From: Halostagnicola sp. A56
Lineage (GTDB): Archaea; Halobacteriota; Halobacteria; Halobacteriales; Natrialbaceae
Length of the DNA: 64,000 nt
Direction: 5' to 3'
NCBI RefSeq assembly: GCF_000691505.1
Contig: NZ_JMIP02000014.1
Coordinates: 51,943-115,942, forward strand
Shown piece by piece: positions 39,139 to 47,143 of the stretch. A program made the translations under genes and the position numbers. The notes beneath the pieces are model-generated. The model did no database searches, was not told the DNA's origin, and saw only the letters and a program-made list of their open reading frames with translations. Position 1 is the stretch's first letter. Each line of letters starts with the position of its first letter.

Positions 39139-40481
39139 ATGACTACGGCAGATTCCGTAACGGTCGGTGTTCTCAGTCTTCACACGAGCAAAGAGACGAA
39201 GGCGATCCTCAACGCGGTCGAGGCGCTGGGCCACGACACCGAGTGGCTCCGTGAGGAGAACACGAGCGTACGCGTGGCCGACGGATCGGTCGTCCTCGAG
39301 CCCGACGTCGATATCATCGCGAACCGGATGCTTCTCTCGAATACGGAACAGCCTTGCGAAGAACTCGGTCTGATCAACACGTTCTCGCCGCTCGTCCCGA
39401 TGCTCAACAGTCCCGAATCGGTGCTGACCGCGATTCACAAACTCTCGACGGCGGGGACGCTTGCGGCAAACGGCGTTCGCGTTCCGAACGTGTTGCTCGC
39501 GCTGAGTAGCGACCGACTCAACGCCGCCCGACACGAGTACGGCGAGCAGGCCGTCTACAAGACCGCGATCGGAACCCACGGCGGCGGCACGTGGAAGGTC
39601 GGCCCCGACGACATGGTCAACGCGAAGGTCGGCGACCGATACGCGTTCTTACAGGAACTCATCGGCGAAGGCGACGGACCGGACCGCGACCTGCGCGTCT
39701 ACGTCGTCGACGGCGAAATCGTCGGCGCGATGTACCGGTACGCGCCGGACAACGACTGGCGAACGAACGTCGCACTCGGCGGAGCGGTCGAAGACGCGAC
39801 GGACGACCTCCCCGACGTCGCGGCGGAGATGGCTCGAGACTCTGCAGACGCCATCGGACTCGATTACGCGGGCGTCGACCTCGTCGAAGGCGATGAGGCT
39901 GGTACGTCCTCGAGGTGAACCCCACGGCCGGGTTCAAGGGACTGTACGAGGCGACGGGGGTCAGCCCGGCTCCGCACATCGCGAAACTCGCTATCGAACG
40001 GGCAGGCGGCACAGTCGACGACGACCGCGTCGAGGAACTCGGCCGAACGCTCGACGATACGGAGCCTTCGGCGCGGCCGCCGGAGCCCGCGACGACCAAC
40101 GACGAACCGGCGACGATCGGCTATACCGAGGAAGTCGTCCTCTCGGGGACGAGCGGGTCGAAATCGGTGCTGGCAAAATCCGACACCGGAGCCACGCGAA
40201 CGAGCATCGACACCAGCCTCGCCGCCGACATCGGTGCCGGGCCGATCAAATCGGTCACTCGAGTCAAGTCGGGAAGCTCGAAGACCTCCAAGAGCCGGCC
40301 GGTGGTCGACATCGTCGTCGGCGTCGGCGGCAACCGCCACACGGTCACCGCCAGCGTCGAAGACCGAGGCCACATGGACTACCCCGTTCTCCTCGGCCGG
40401 GACATCCTCGGGAACTACCGCGTCGACGTGAGCAAGCGCATCGACCGAGACGCGCCAGACACGCCCGAAGAAGAGGAGTAG
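39139..40481 (+). pseudogene. RimK-type ATP-grasp ligase fused to ATP-dependent zinc protease domain, frameshifted
   Basis: The N-terminal part (39139-39918) is an ATP-grasp ligase of the RimK type, which adds amino acids through amide bonds: GVLSLHTSKETKAIL at the start, TAIGTHGGGTWKVGP as the nucleotide loop, and YVVDGEIVGAMYRYA. The frame then breaks; VLEVNPTAGFKGLYEATG, the end of the ATP-grasp site, continues in another frame to 40481. One missing base at about 39895 (GATGA-GGC) restores one protein of about 448 residues. The C-terminal domain (DTGATRTSIDTSLAAD, then YPVLLGRDILG) is the RimK/LysX-associated retropepsin-like domain. Confidence 0.75.
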
Positions 40482-40542
40482 TCGGCATCACCGCGATCGA
40501 ACACCGGCAGTATTTGTAGCTCGCCAACCCAACGAACACCGT

Positions 40543-43158
40543 GTGAGCGACCCTCGAGCGGACCGCGAGCGCTGTCGCTTCTGCGGAGCGACGCTGGCGG
40601 AGTCCACAGTCGGATCGGTCGACGGATCGGCCACCGACTCCCGCCCCGACGGGTTCTGTTCGTCGGGGTGTCGCGGCGCGTACGACGAACTCGGCGCGCC
40701 CGGTGGTCCCTTCGAGTCGAGCGAACCATCCGAGTCGACCGCTAGCTCTGAGTCAAGCGATCGACCCGAGTCGATCGACGGGGCCGATTCGGCGGTTCCC
40801 GGCGAACGATCGACGGGCGAATTCGTTCGAACGTTCTACCGCGTCGACGGCATGCACTCGGCCTCGTGCGAATCGTTCCTCGAGGCCGTTGCCGCCGCGC
40901 AGGCGGGCGTCGAGGACGTCGCGGCGAGTTACGTGACCGAGACGGTGCGGGTCGATCACGATCCCGAGGCGATTTCGGAGACCGCCCTTCGAGACGCGCT
41001 GAGCGGAGTCGGATACACGGCGTACCGCCGCTCGGATGCGACCGCCGAATCTGAAACGGGCGCATCCGGTACCGGAACGACCCGTCGGTCGCGCGAGATG
41101 ACCGGGATCAGAAAGCGCAGAAGCGAGGACATGCTCGAGGTCCGGTACGTCGTCGGCATCGTCTTCGGAACCTTCCTGTTGGTTCCGTTCGTCGCGGTGT
41201 TGTACCCGGTCTATCTCTCCTCGATCAGCGACTGGTGGCTGCTGTCGCTGTACGCGGGAGCGTTCGACACGTTCGATAGCATGCTCTTCGTGCGCCTCTT
41301 TACCGTACTGACCGGCGTCGTCCTCTACCTGACCGGGATGCCCCTCCTGCGCGGTGCGTACGTCAGCCTGAAACTACGCGAACCGAACACGCACGTACTC
41401 GCCGCGTTGACGATCATAAGCGCCTACGTCTACGGCACGGCCTCCGTGCTACTGGGCGGGAACGACGTCTACTACGACCTTACCATCGTCGTCGCGGCGA
41501 CGGTGATGGCCGCCGTGTACTACGAGTCGACGGTCAAGCGCCGCGCGATGAACCGACTCACCGAACTGACGATCTCGCAGGTCGACCGGGCCCGGCGTCT
41601 CGAGGACGACGGGCCGGACGACGTCCCCGTCGACGCGCTCGAGGCTGGCGACCGAGTGCTGGTTCGCCAGGGGGAGCGAATCCCGGTCGACGGCGTGTTA
41701 GTCGAGAGCGCGTGTACGGTCGACGAATCGGTCGTCACCGGCGAATCGCTCCCGGTGTCGAAAGCGCCGGGCGACGCCGTGATCGGGGGGTCGGTCGTCA
41801 CGAGCGACGCCGCGGTCGTGCGAGTGGGCGACGAAACCACAAGCAGCATCGACCGACTCACGCAGGCGGTTTGGAACGTCCAGAGCGCCGCCCACGGCGT
41901 CCAGCGTCGGGCCGACGACCTCGCCGAGACGTTCGTCCCGCTGGTCGTCGCGGTCACCGTTCTCGTCGGTGCGGTGCGTTTCGTCCTCGGCGACGGGCCG
42001 ACAGGGGTCGTCATGGGTTCGCTCCTCGCCATCATCGTCGCGAGCCCGTGGGCGATTGCGCTCGCGACGCCGCTTTCGGTCGCCTCGAGCATCGCCGACG
42101 CGATGGAACGCGGGATCGTCGTCTTCGACGAGACCGTCCTCGAGCGGCTTCGCGCCGTGGACGTCGTCGTCTTCGACAAGACCGGGACGCTCACGACCGG
42201 CGATATGACCGTCCTCGAGGCGGACGCGCCTGACGGCGTGCTGGCGGCCGCCGGACTGATCGAACGGCGCGCCTCCCATCCGGCGGCGACGGCGCTCGCG
42301 TCGGTGTTCGCCGCCGAGGACGAGTATTCGGGGGCGTTCGCCGACGAGGAGGACGGTTCGACGGCGGCGCTCGACCGACCGGACGGCGGCGACGACCTCG
42401 ATTCGGCGTCCAACGATCGACGGGTCCAAGAGTTCCAGACCCACGACGCGGGCGTCGAGGGGGTCGTCGACGGTCGACGGATACTCGTCGGCCACCCCGA
42501 TCTGTTCGGCGAGCGGGGCTGGGAACTCGCGGATGCGATCGAGTCTCGAGTTGCGGACGCCCGCGGGTTCGGCCGGCTCCCCGTCGTCGTCGGCGTCGAC
42601 GGACACGCGGCGGGCGTCGTTATCGTCGGCGACGAACTGCGAGCGGAGTGGGACGAGACGGTCACGAAATTGCGCGACGACGGGATCGACGTGGTCGTAC
42701 TGACCGGCGACGACGAACGCGCGACCGACTTCTTCGACCGGCATCCGGGCGTCGATCGGGTGCTCGCGGACGTGCCGCCGACCGGAAAGACCGCGGCCAT
42801 CCGTCGACTCCAGGAAGACGGTCGCGTGGCGATGGTCGGCGACGGGACGAACGACGCGCCGGCGCTGGCCCGGTCCGACCTCGGCATCTCGATGGGGAGC
42901 GGCACGGCGCTCGCCTCCGACGCCTCCGATCTGGCGATCGTCGACGACGACCTCGCGTCGGTCGAACAGGCGTTCGCGCTCTCGAGGGCCGCCCGACGAC
43001 GAGTCAGGCAAAACCTCGGGCTGGCGTTCGTCTACAACGCGCTCGTGATCCCGCTCGCTCTCGTCGGCGCGCTGAACCCGTTCTTCGCGACCGCAGCCGT
43101 GGCGACGACGAGCCTGCTCATCCTGGCGAACTCCTCGCGGTCGCTGCTCGAGGGGTGA
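40543..43158 (+). CDS. Heavy-metal P1B-type ATPase with substituted metal-binding residues
   Basis: An 871-residue P-type ATPase. The N-terminus has a zinc-binding domain with CRFC and a later CSSGC, then an HMA-like domain in which the usual CxxC reads M104-H-S-A-S-C109, so only one Cys remains. Eight membrane helices follow. The transmembrane CPC site reads S501-P-W503. The catalytic DKTGT (D545), H579-P580 and GDGTNDAPAL are present, so it should still be an ion pump. The start is GTG at 40543; the nearest ATG would delete the N-terminal domains. Metal specificity is uncertain because both metal sites are altered. Confidence 0.85.
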   Translation: MSDPRADRERCRFCGATLAESTVGSVDGSATDSRPDGFCSSGCRGAYDELGAPGGPFESSEPSESTASSESSDRPESIDGADSAVPGERSTGEFVRTFYRVDGMHSASCESFLEAVAAAQAGVEDVAASYVTETVRVDHDPEAISETALRDALSGVGYTAYRRSDATAESETGASGTGTTRRSREMTGIRKRRSEDMLEVRYVVGIVFGTFLLVPFVAVLYPVYLSSISDWWLLSLYAGAFDTFDSMLFVRLFTVLTGVVLYLTGMPLLRGAYVSLKLREPNTHVLAALTIISAYVYGTASVLLGGNDVYYDLTIVVAATVMAAVYYESTVKRRAMNRLTELTISQVDRARRLEDDGPDDVPVDALEAGDRVLVRQGERIPVDGVLVESACTVDESVVTGESLPVSKAPGDAVIGGSVVTSDAAVVRVGDETTSSIDRLTQAVWNVQSAAHGVQRRADDLAETFVPLVVAVTVLVGAVRFVLGDGPTGVVMGSLLAIIVASPWAIALATPLSVASSIADAMERGIVVFDETVLERLRAVDVVVFDKTGTLTTGDMTVLEADAPDGVLAAAGLIERRASHPAATALASVFAAEDEYSGAFADEEDGSTAALDRPDGGDDLDSASNDRRVQEFQTHDAGVEGVVDGRRILVGHPDLFGERGWELADAIESRVADARGFGRLPVVVGVDGHAAGVVIVGDELRAEWDETVTKLRDDGIDVVVLTGDDERATDFFDRHPGVDRVLADVPPTGKTAAIRRLQEDGRVAMVGDGTNDAPALARSDLGISMGSGTALASDASDLAIVDDDLASVEQAFALSRAARRRVRQNLGLAFVYNALVIPLALVGALNPFFATAAVATTSLLILANSSRSLLEG

Positions 43159-43295
43159 GAGGACGCGCGACGGACGACGCTCTATTTGCGGTATAACGGT
43201 ACGCATGCGGACGGTGCTCTTTATCTGCCGTGTAACGGTTTTCGCGCTAGACGGCGCTTTATCGCGCGAGAAACGACGCCACAGCTCCCGGATTT

Positions 43296-43889
43296 TCAGT
43301 CGTCGGATTCGTACTCGGCCCAAATATACCGCGTCGCGGCCGACCGGTACGGACGCCAGCGCTCCGCGATCTCGCGCATCTCATCACGCGAGAGCTCCTC
43401 GCCGTCGCCGTAGAGCTGTTCGATCCCCCGACGAACGGCGAGGTCTCCCAGCGGAAGGATATCAGGCCGCTCGAGCACGAACAGCAGGAACATCCTCGCG
43501 GTCCACTCGCCGACTCCTTTGATCTCGGTGAGCCGGTTGCGTACCTCCTCGGCGGAGTGGTCTTCGAGCCCCGATCGCGTGTAGTCGTTCTCCCGAAACG
43601 CTCGAGCGGCGTTTTTCAGATACTCGACTTTCATCGTCGAGAGCCCCGCCTCTCGAAGCGGGGGTTCCTCGGCCTCGAGCACCCGAGATGGCGTCAGTTC
43701 GCCGTCGAAGTGCTCGAAGACCCGCTCTCGGACCGCGGCAGCGCTCGCGGTCGACAGCTGCTGGTTGATAATGGAGATACACAGCCGTTCGAAGGCCGTC
43801 CAGTCCGGTTCGACGTACGGGTCGTACCGGTCGACGAGCTCCGCCATCACGGGGTCCCGACGCAGCACTCGTTCCGCTTGCTCCATCAT
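43296..43889 (-). CDS. DNA-3-methyladenine glycosylase (AlkA/HhH-GPD type)
   Basis: A 197-residue HhH-GPD base-excision-repair glycosylase. The helix-hairpin-helix is seen as LTEIKGVGEWTARMFLLFVLER, with the catalytic aspartate in LPLGDLAVRRGIEQLYG. It removes alkylated bases such as 3-methyladenine from DNA. It starts at MMEQAERVLRRDP; the in-frame ATG 11 codons upstream is a less likely alternative. It runs toward the P-type ATPase gene. Confidence 0.88.
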   Translation of the reverse strand: MMEQAERVLRRDPVMAELVDRYDPYVEPDWTAFERLCISIINQQLSTASAAAVRERVFEHFDGELTPSRVLEAEEPPLREAGLSTMKVEYLKNAARAFRENDYTRSGLEDHSAEEVRNRLTEIKGVGEWTARMFLLFVLERPDILPLGDLAVRRGIEQLYGDGEELSRDEMREIAERWRPYRSAATRYIWAEYESDD

Positions 43890-44021
43890 AGCTGGTGGCG
43901 AAATCGGAGGGTGCGAGCTCACAAATATGTCGCGGTGTCCAAGACCCGCGGACCTGCCGGCCGCTCGCCGGCGAGCGGCCGAATCGAACCTCTTACCCCG
44001 AACGGGTGGCTATCGCCACGC

Positions 44022-45089
44022 ATGACTGCCGTAGTCGAGGCCTCGAGTCTCAGGAAGACGTACGGCGAGACCGTCGCCCTCGAGGACGTCTCGCTCTCGG
44101 TCGCGGACGGCGAGATATTCGCCCTCATCGGGCCCAACGGGGCCGGCAAGACGACGCTCGTTCGCTCGCTGACCGGCACGACGGTCCCGGACGCTGGATC
44201 GGCGCGGCTGTGGGAGCGCGAACCGACGGCCGTCGACGAGAGCCGGCTCGGCGTCCTCCCGCAGGAGTTCTCCCCGCCGGATCGACTCAGCGCGCGCGAA
44301 CTGCTCGAGTACTACGCCGGGCTCTACGACGCCGCGCGCGACCCCGAGGCCGTCCTCGCCGATGTCGGGCTCGCGGACGCGGGCGAGACGTGGTACGAGA
44401 ACCTGTCGGGCGGCCAGAAACGGCGCGTCTGCGTCGGCAGCGCGCTGGTCAACGACCCCGATGTGCTCTTTCTCGACGAACCGACGACGGGTATCGACCC
44501 CGCTGGCAGGCGAACCGTCTGGCGACTGATCGAAGGCCTCGCGGCGGAGGGAACGACGGTCGTGCTCACCACCCACGACATGGCCGAGGCCGAGCGGTTG
44601 GCCGACCGGGTCGGGCTGCTCGCCGACGGCTCGCTTGTCGCGTCCGGGCCGCCGGCGACGCTGGTCGAGAAGTACGGCGGCGCGAGTCGGCTCACGATAG
44701 AAACGGCGGAACGGGTCTCGACCGATCTCTTCGACGGGCTCGAGGGTCGTCAGGCCGAGACCGATGCGGCTGAAATCGGTGCCGCCGAGACCGATGTGGC
44801 CGAGATCAATGCTACCGAGATCGACGCTCGAGACGGCGCGCTCGTCTTCGAAGCCATTTCGCCGACCGCCATCGGGACCGTCGTCGACGTGCTCGAGGCC
44901 GAGGAGATCGAGTACACCAGTCTCACCTGGTCGGAACCGGACCTCGAGCGCGCGTACCTCGAACTCGCCGACGACGCGGAAGCCGCTCGAACGGGCCACT
45001 CGGGATCGCTCGAGGGGGAACTCGAAGGACAGGTGGCCAACGCCGAACTCGAGGGCGCTCGGGACCGATCCGCGGAGGGGAGCCGATGA
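44022..45089 (+). CDS. ABC transporter ATP-binding protein
   Basis: A 355-residue ATPase of an ABC exporter. Walker A is GPNGAGKTTL, the signature is NLSGGQKRRV, Walker B is VLFLDEPTTGID, and the H-loop is LTTHDMAEAE. The C-terminal extension after residue 230 has an unusual acidic repeat of ETD/AEI (AETDAAEIGAAETDVAEI). The stop overlaps the permease start by 4 bases, so the two form one exporter. The neighbouring DUF420 gene suggests an involvement with cytochrome oxidase or heme, which is only inference. Confidence 0.9.
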   Translation: MTAVVEASSLRKTYGETVALEDVSLSVADGEIFALIGPNGAGKTTLVRSLTGTTVPDAGSARLWEREPTAVDESRLGVLPQEFSPPDRLSARELLEYYAGLYDAARDPEAVLADVGLADAGETWYENLSGGQKRRVCVGSALVNDPDVLFLDEPTTGIDPAGRRTVWRLIEGLAAEGTTVVLTTHDMAEAERLADRVGLLADGSLVASGPPATLVEKYGGASRLTIETAERVSTDLFDGLEGRQAETDAAEIGAAETDVAEINATEIDARDGALVFEAISPTAIGTVVDVLEAEEIEYTSLTWSEPDLERAYLELADDAEAARTGHSGSLEGELEGQVANAELEGARDRSAEGSR

Positions 45090-45859
45090 GTCGGCTCGGA
45101 CGCGTTCGCGCCCAGACCAGCGCCGGGTGGCGGGCGTTCGTCAGACGGCGCACGGCGGTCTTTTTCACCTTCTTCTTCCCGGTGATCCTGATCGTCATCT
45201 TCGGCGCGCTGATCCAGACCGATCCGACCGGCGGCGGGCTGTTCGCGGAGCCGGCGGCGTACTACGTCCCCGGCTACCTCGCCGTCGTCGTCCTCTTCAC
45301 GCCGTTTTCGCGCCTCGGCAGCGAAGTCGCTCGCCACCGCGAGGGCAACCGCTTCGAAAAGCTCGCGACGACGCCGGTGACGCGCTCGGAGTGGCTGCTC
45401 GGCCAGACGCTCGTCAACGCCGCGATCATCGCGCTCGCGAGTCTGTTGATTCTCGTGCTCGTCGTGGTTCTGACGGGGGCACAAATCGCGTTCTCCCCGC
45501 TCGTCGTCGCGTACATTCTCGTCGGCGTCGTCTGCTTCTGCGGGATCGGCTCCATGCTCGGCAGCTACACCGACTCACAGGACGGCGCGGTCGCGGCGAG
45601 CAACGCCATCGGCCTCCCGCTGCTCTTTCTCTCGGAGACGTTCATCCCGCTCGAGCAGCTTCCCGGCTGGTTCGGGCCGCTGGTCAACCTCTCGCCGCTG
45701 ACGTACTTCTCCCGCGGGGTACGAGCCGCGACGTATCCCGACGGGGGGACCGCATCGGTGTTCGGGCTCGAGCCTGCACTCGCGAATCTCGGTATCCTCG
45801 CGGTGCTCGCGGTCGTCGCCTTCGGGTTCGGTGCGTACTCGATCCCGCGTACGGACTGA
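45086..45859 (+). CDS. ABC-2 type transporter permease
   Basis: A 257-residue membrane subunit with six helices of the ABC-2 family. The N-terminal KTR-type amphipathic part precedes FFTFFFPVILIVIFGALI, and YVPGYLAVVVLFTPFS plus PLLFLSETFIPLEQLPGWF are typical. It is coupled to the ATPase (4-base overlap). The pair probably exports an unknown substrate. Confidence 0.88.
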   Translation: MSRLGRVRAQTSAGWRAFVRRRTAVFFTFFFPVILIVIFGALIQTDPTGGGLFAEPAAYYVPGYLAVVVLFTPFSRLGSEVARHREGNRFEKLATTPVTRSEWLLGQTLVNAAIIALASLLILVLVVVLTGAQIAFSPLVVAYILVGVVCFCGIGSMLGSYTDSQDGAVAASNAIGLPLLFLSETFIPLEQLPGWFGPLVNLSPLTYFSRGVRAATYPDGGTASVFGLEPALANLGILAVLAVVAFGFGAYSIPRTD

Positions 45860-45916
45860 CCGTTTAGCCTGCCGGCTGGTAAGCGGTTGACCAGAACCGA
45901 AAGGAGAGACGCTCGT

Positions 45917-46525
45917 TCAGAACCCGATCGGAACGATCATCGCCGCGAGTTCGTAATCGTAGACGTGGTTGAGCAAGACGTAGGTGACGACCCCCAGCAC
46001 GAGACTCAAGATCCAGGCGCTGGCAGCGATCCGACCGACGCGAGCGTGGGCGGTCTCTCGGAGTTCCGCGGGCGTGTGAGTGAGTCCGAGAACCAACGCG
46101 TACAGAACGACGGGGACGGCGACGATCGAGAGGATGATGTGGATCGCGAGCATGATCAGGTAGGCGTACGTGACGAGGTCCGGTCCGACGAACGACTTCT
46201 CGCCGCTGCCGCCGCCGACGCGAAGGAGGTAAACCACAAGAAACAGCATGATCGAGACGAACGCGCTCCCCATCGCCGCGCGGTGTTTCTCGATCTCGCC
46301 GACTTTGATCCAGTACCAGCCGAACACGAGCAACACCGTCGTCACCGCGTTGATGATCGCGGTCAGGTGCGAGAGCGTGTTCACCTGCGAGAGGGTCAGA
46401 TCGGGGTAGATGGGCAGATCGAGGACGAACGTCCCGATCACCAGCGCGTAGCCGATAATCGAGAGGAGCACCGTCGTCTCGAGAGGACGTTCCCGGAGCC
46501 GTCGTCGCGCAGCCGCGATAGCCAT
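45917..46525 (-). CDS. DUF420 family membrane protein
   Basis: A 202-residue protein with five or six membrane helices and the DUF420 hallmarks LSQVNTLSHLTAIINAVTT (a His-containing helix), VGEIEKHRAAMGSAF and YLIMLAIHIILSIVAVPVV. DUF420 proteins (CtaM-like) are linked to cytochrome oxidase assembly in bacteria, but the archaeal role is not shown. It is convergent with the ABC exporter pair. Confidence 0.85.
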   Translation of the reverse strand: MAIAAARRRLRERPLETTVLLSIIGYALVIGTFVLDLPIYPDLTLSQVNTLSHLTAIINAVTTVLLVFGWYWIKVGEIEKHRAAMGSAFVSIMLFLVVYLLRVGGGSGEKSFVGPDLVTYAYLIMLAIHIILSIVAVPVVLYALVLGLTHTPAELRETAHARVGRIAASAWILSLVLGVVTYVLLNHVYDYELAAMIVPIGF

Positions 46526-46660
46526 GGCTGTGTCTTGGGATAGATCGCGTATTTGTCTTGCTTTTCCAGACGAGACTCGACCTCGAGGACTCTTTCGTCG
46601 GGTTCGGTCGAAACGGATCGATCGACCGATCGGCGCAAACAGCCCACAGAGAATTACGGG

Positions 46661-46933
46661 TTACTCGAGCCGAACGGTTCCGTCGGTTTCGACCGTGACG
46701 TCGTATCCACAGTACGTAAACGTCACAGTCCCACCGGGTCGGGGTCCGCCGTGGCTCCGAGGTGCAAAGAGTGCGTCGAGCGCTTCCGGATCGATCACGT
46801 CGTGTAACGGCTCGTACTCCGGCGGACACAACTCCGCTGGCGGAATCCCTTCCGCAGTCGCGACCGCTTCCACGACTGCCTGACTCGTTGCCGTCCGAAT
46901 CGAGGTGTCGGCCGTATCTCCGCCGTTTGCCAT
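46661..46933 (-). CDS. HalOD1 output-domain protein
   Basis: A 90-residue haloarchaeal HalOD1 protein: TATSQAVVEAVATAEGIPPAEL, then YEPLHDVIDPEALDALFAPR and TFTYCGYDVTVETDG. HalOD1 is a stand-alone output domain found in many haloarchaea with no known activity; it is predicted to act in signalling with partners encoded elsewhere. Confidence 0.85.
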   Translation of the reverse strand: MANGGDTADTSIRTATSQAVVEAVATAEGIPPAELCPPEYEPLHDVIDPEALDALFAPRSHGGPRPGGTVTFTYCGYDVTVETDGTVRLE

Positions 46934-47143
46934 CCTGTCAGATAGTTACTATCCGATGAGATAAAACTGTCCTTCTATCGAACATATTCTCGAGATTTGA
47001 TCTGTTTACCGGGAGAGACACCGAACGAACGCCAAAATAGCGTTCCGCTATCGGTATCGAATCCCACGATCCGACAAACTCAACTACAGATTGATATGAA
47101 GCAGTCGTCAACGACTCCAGTTCCCGCTATGGCGGTCGTGAAT

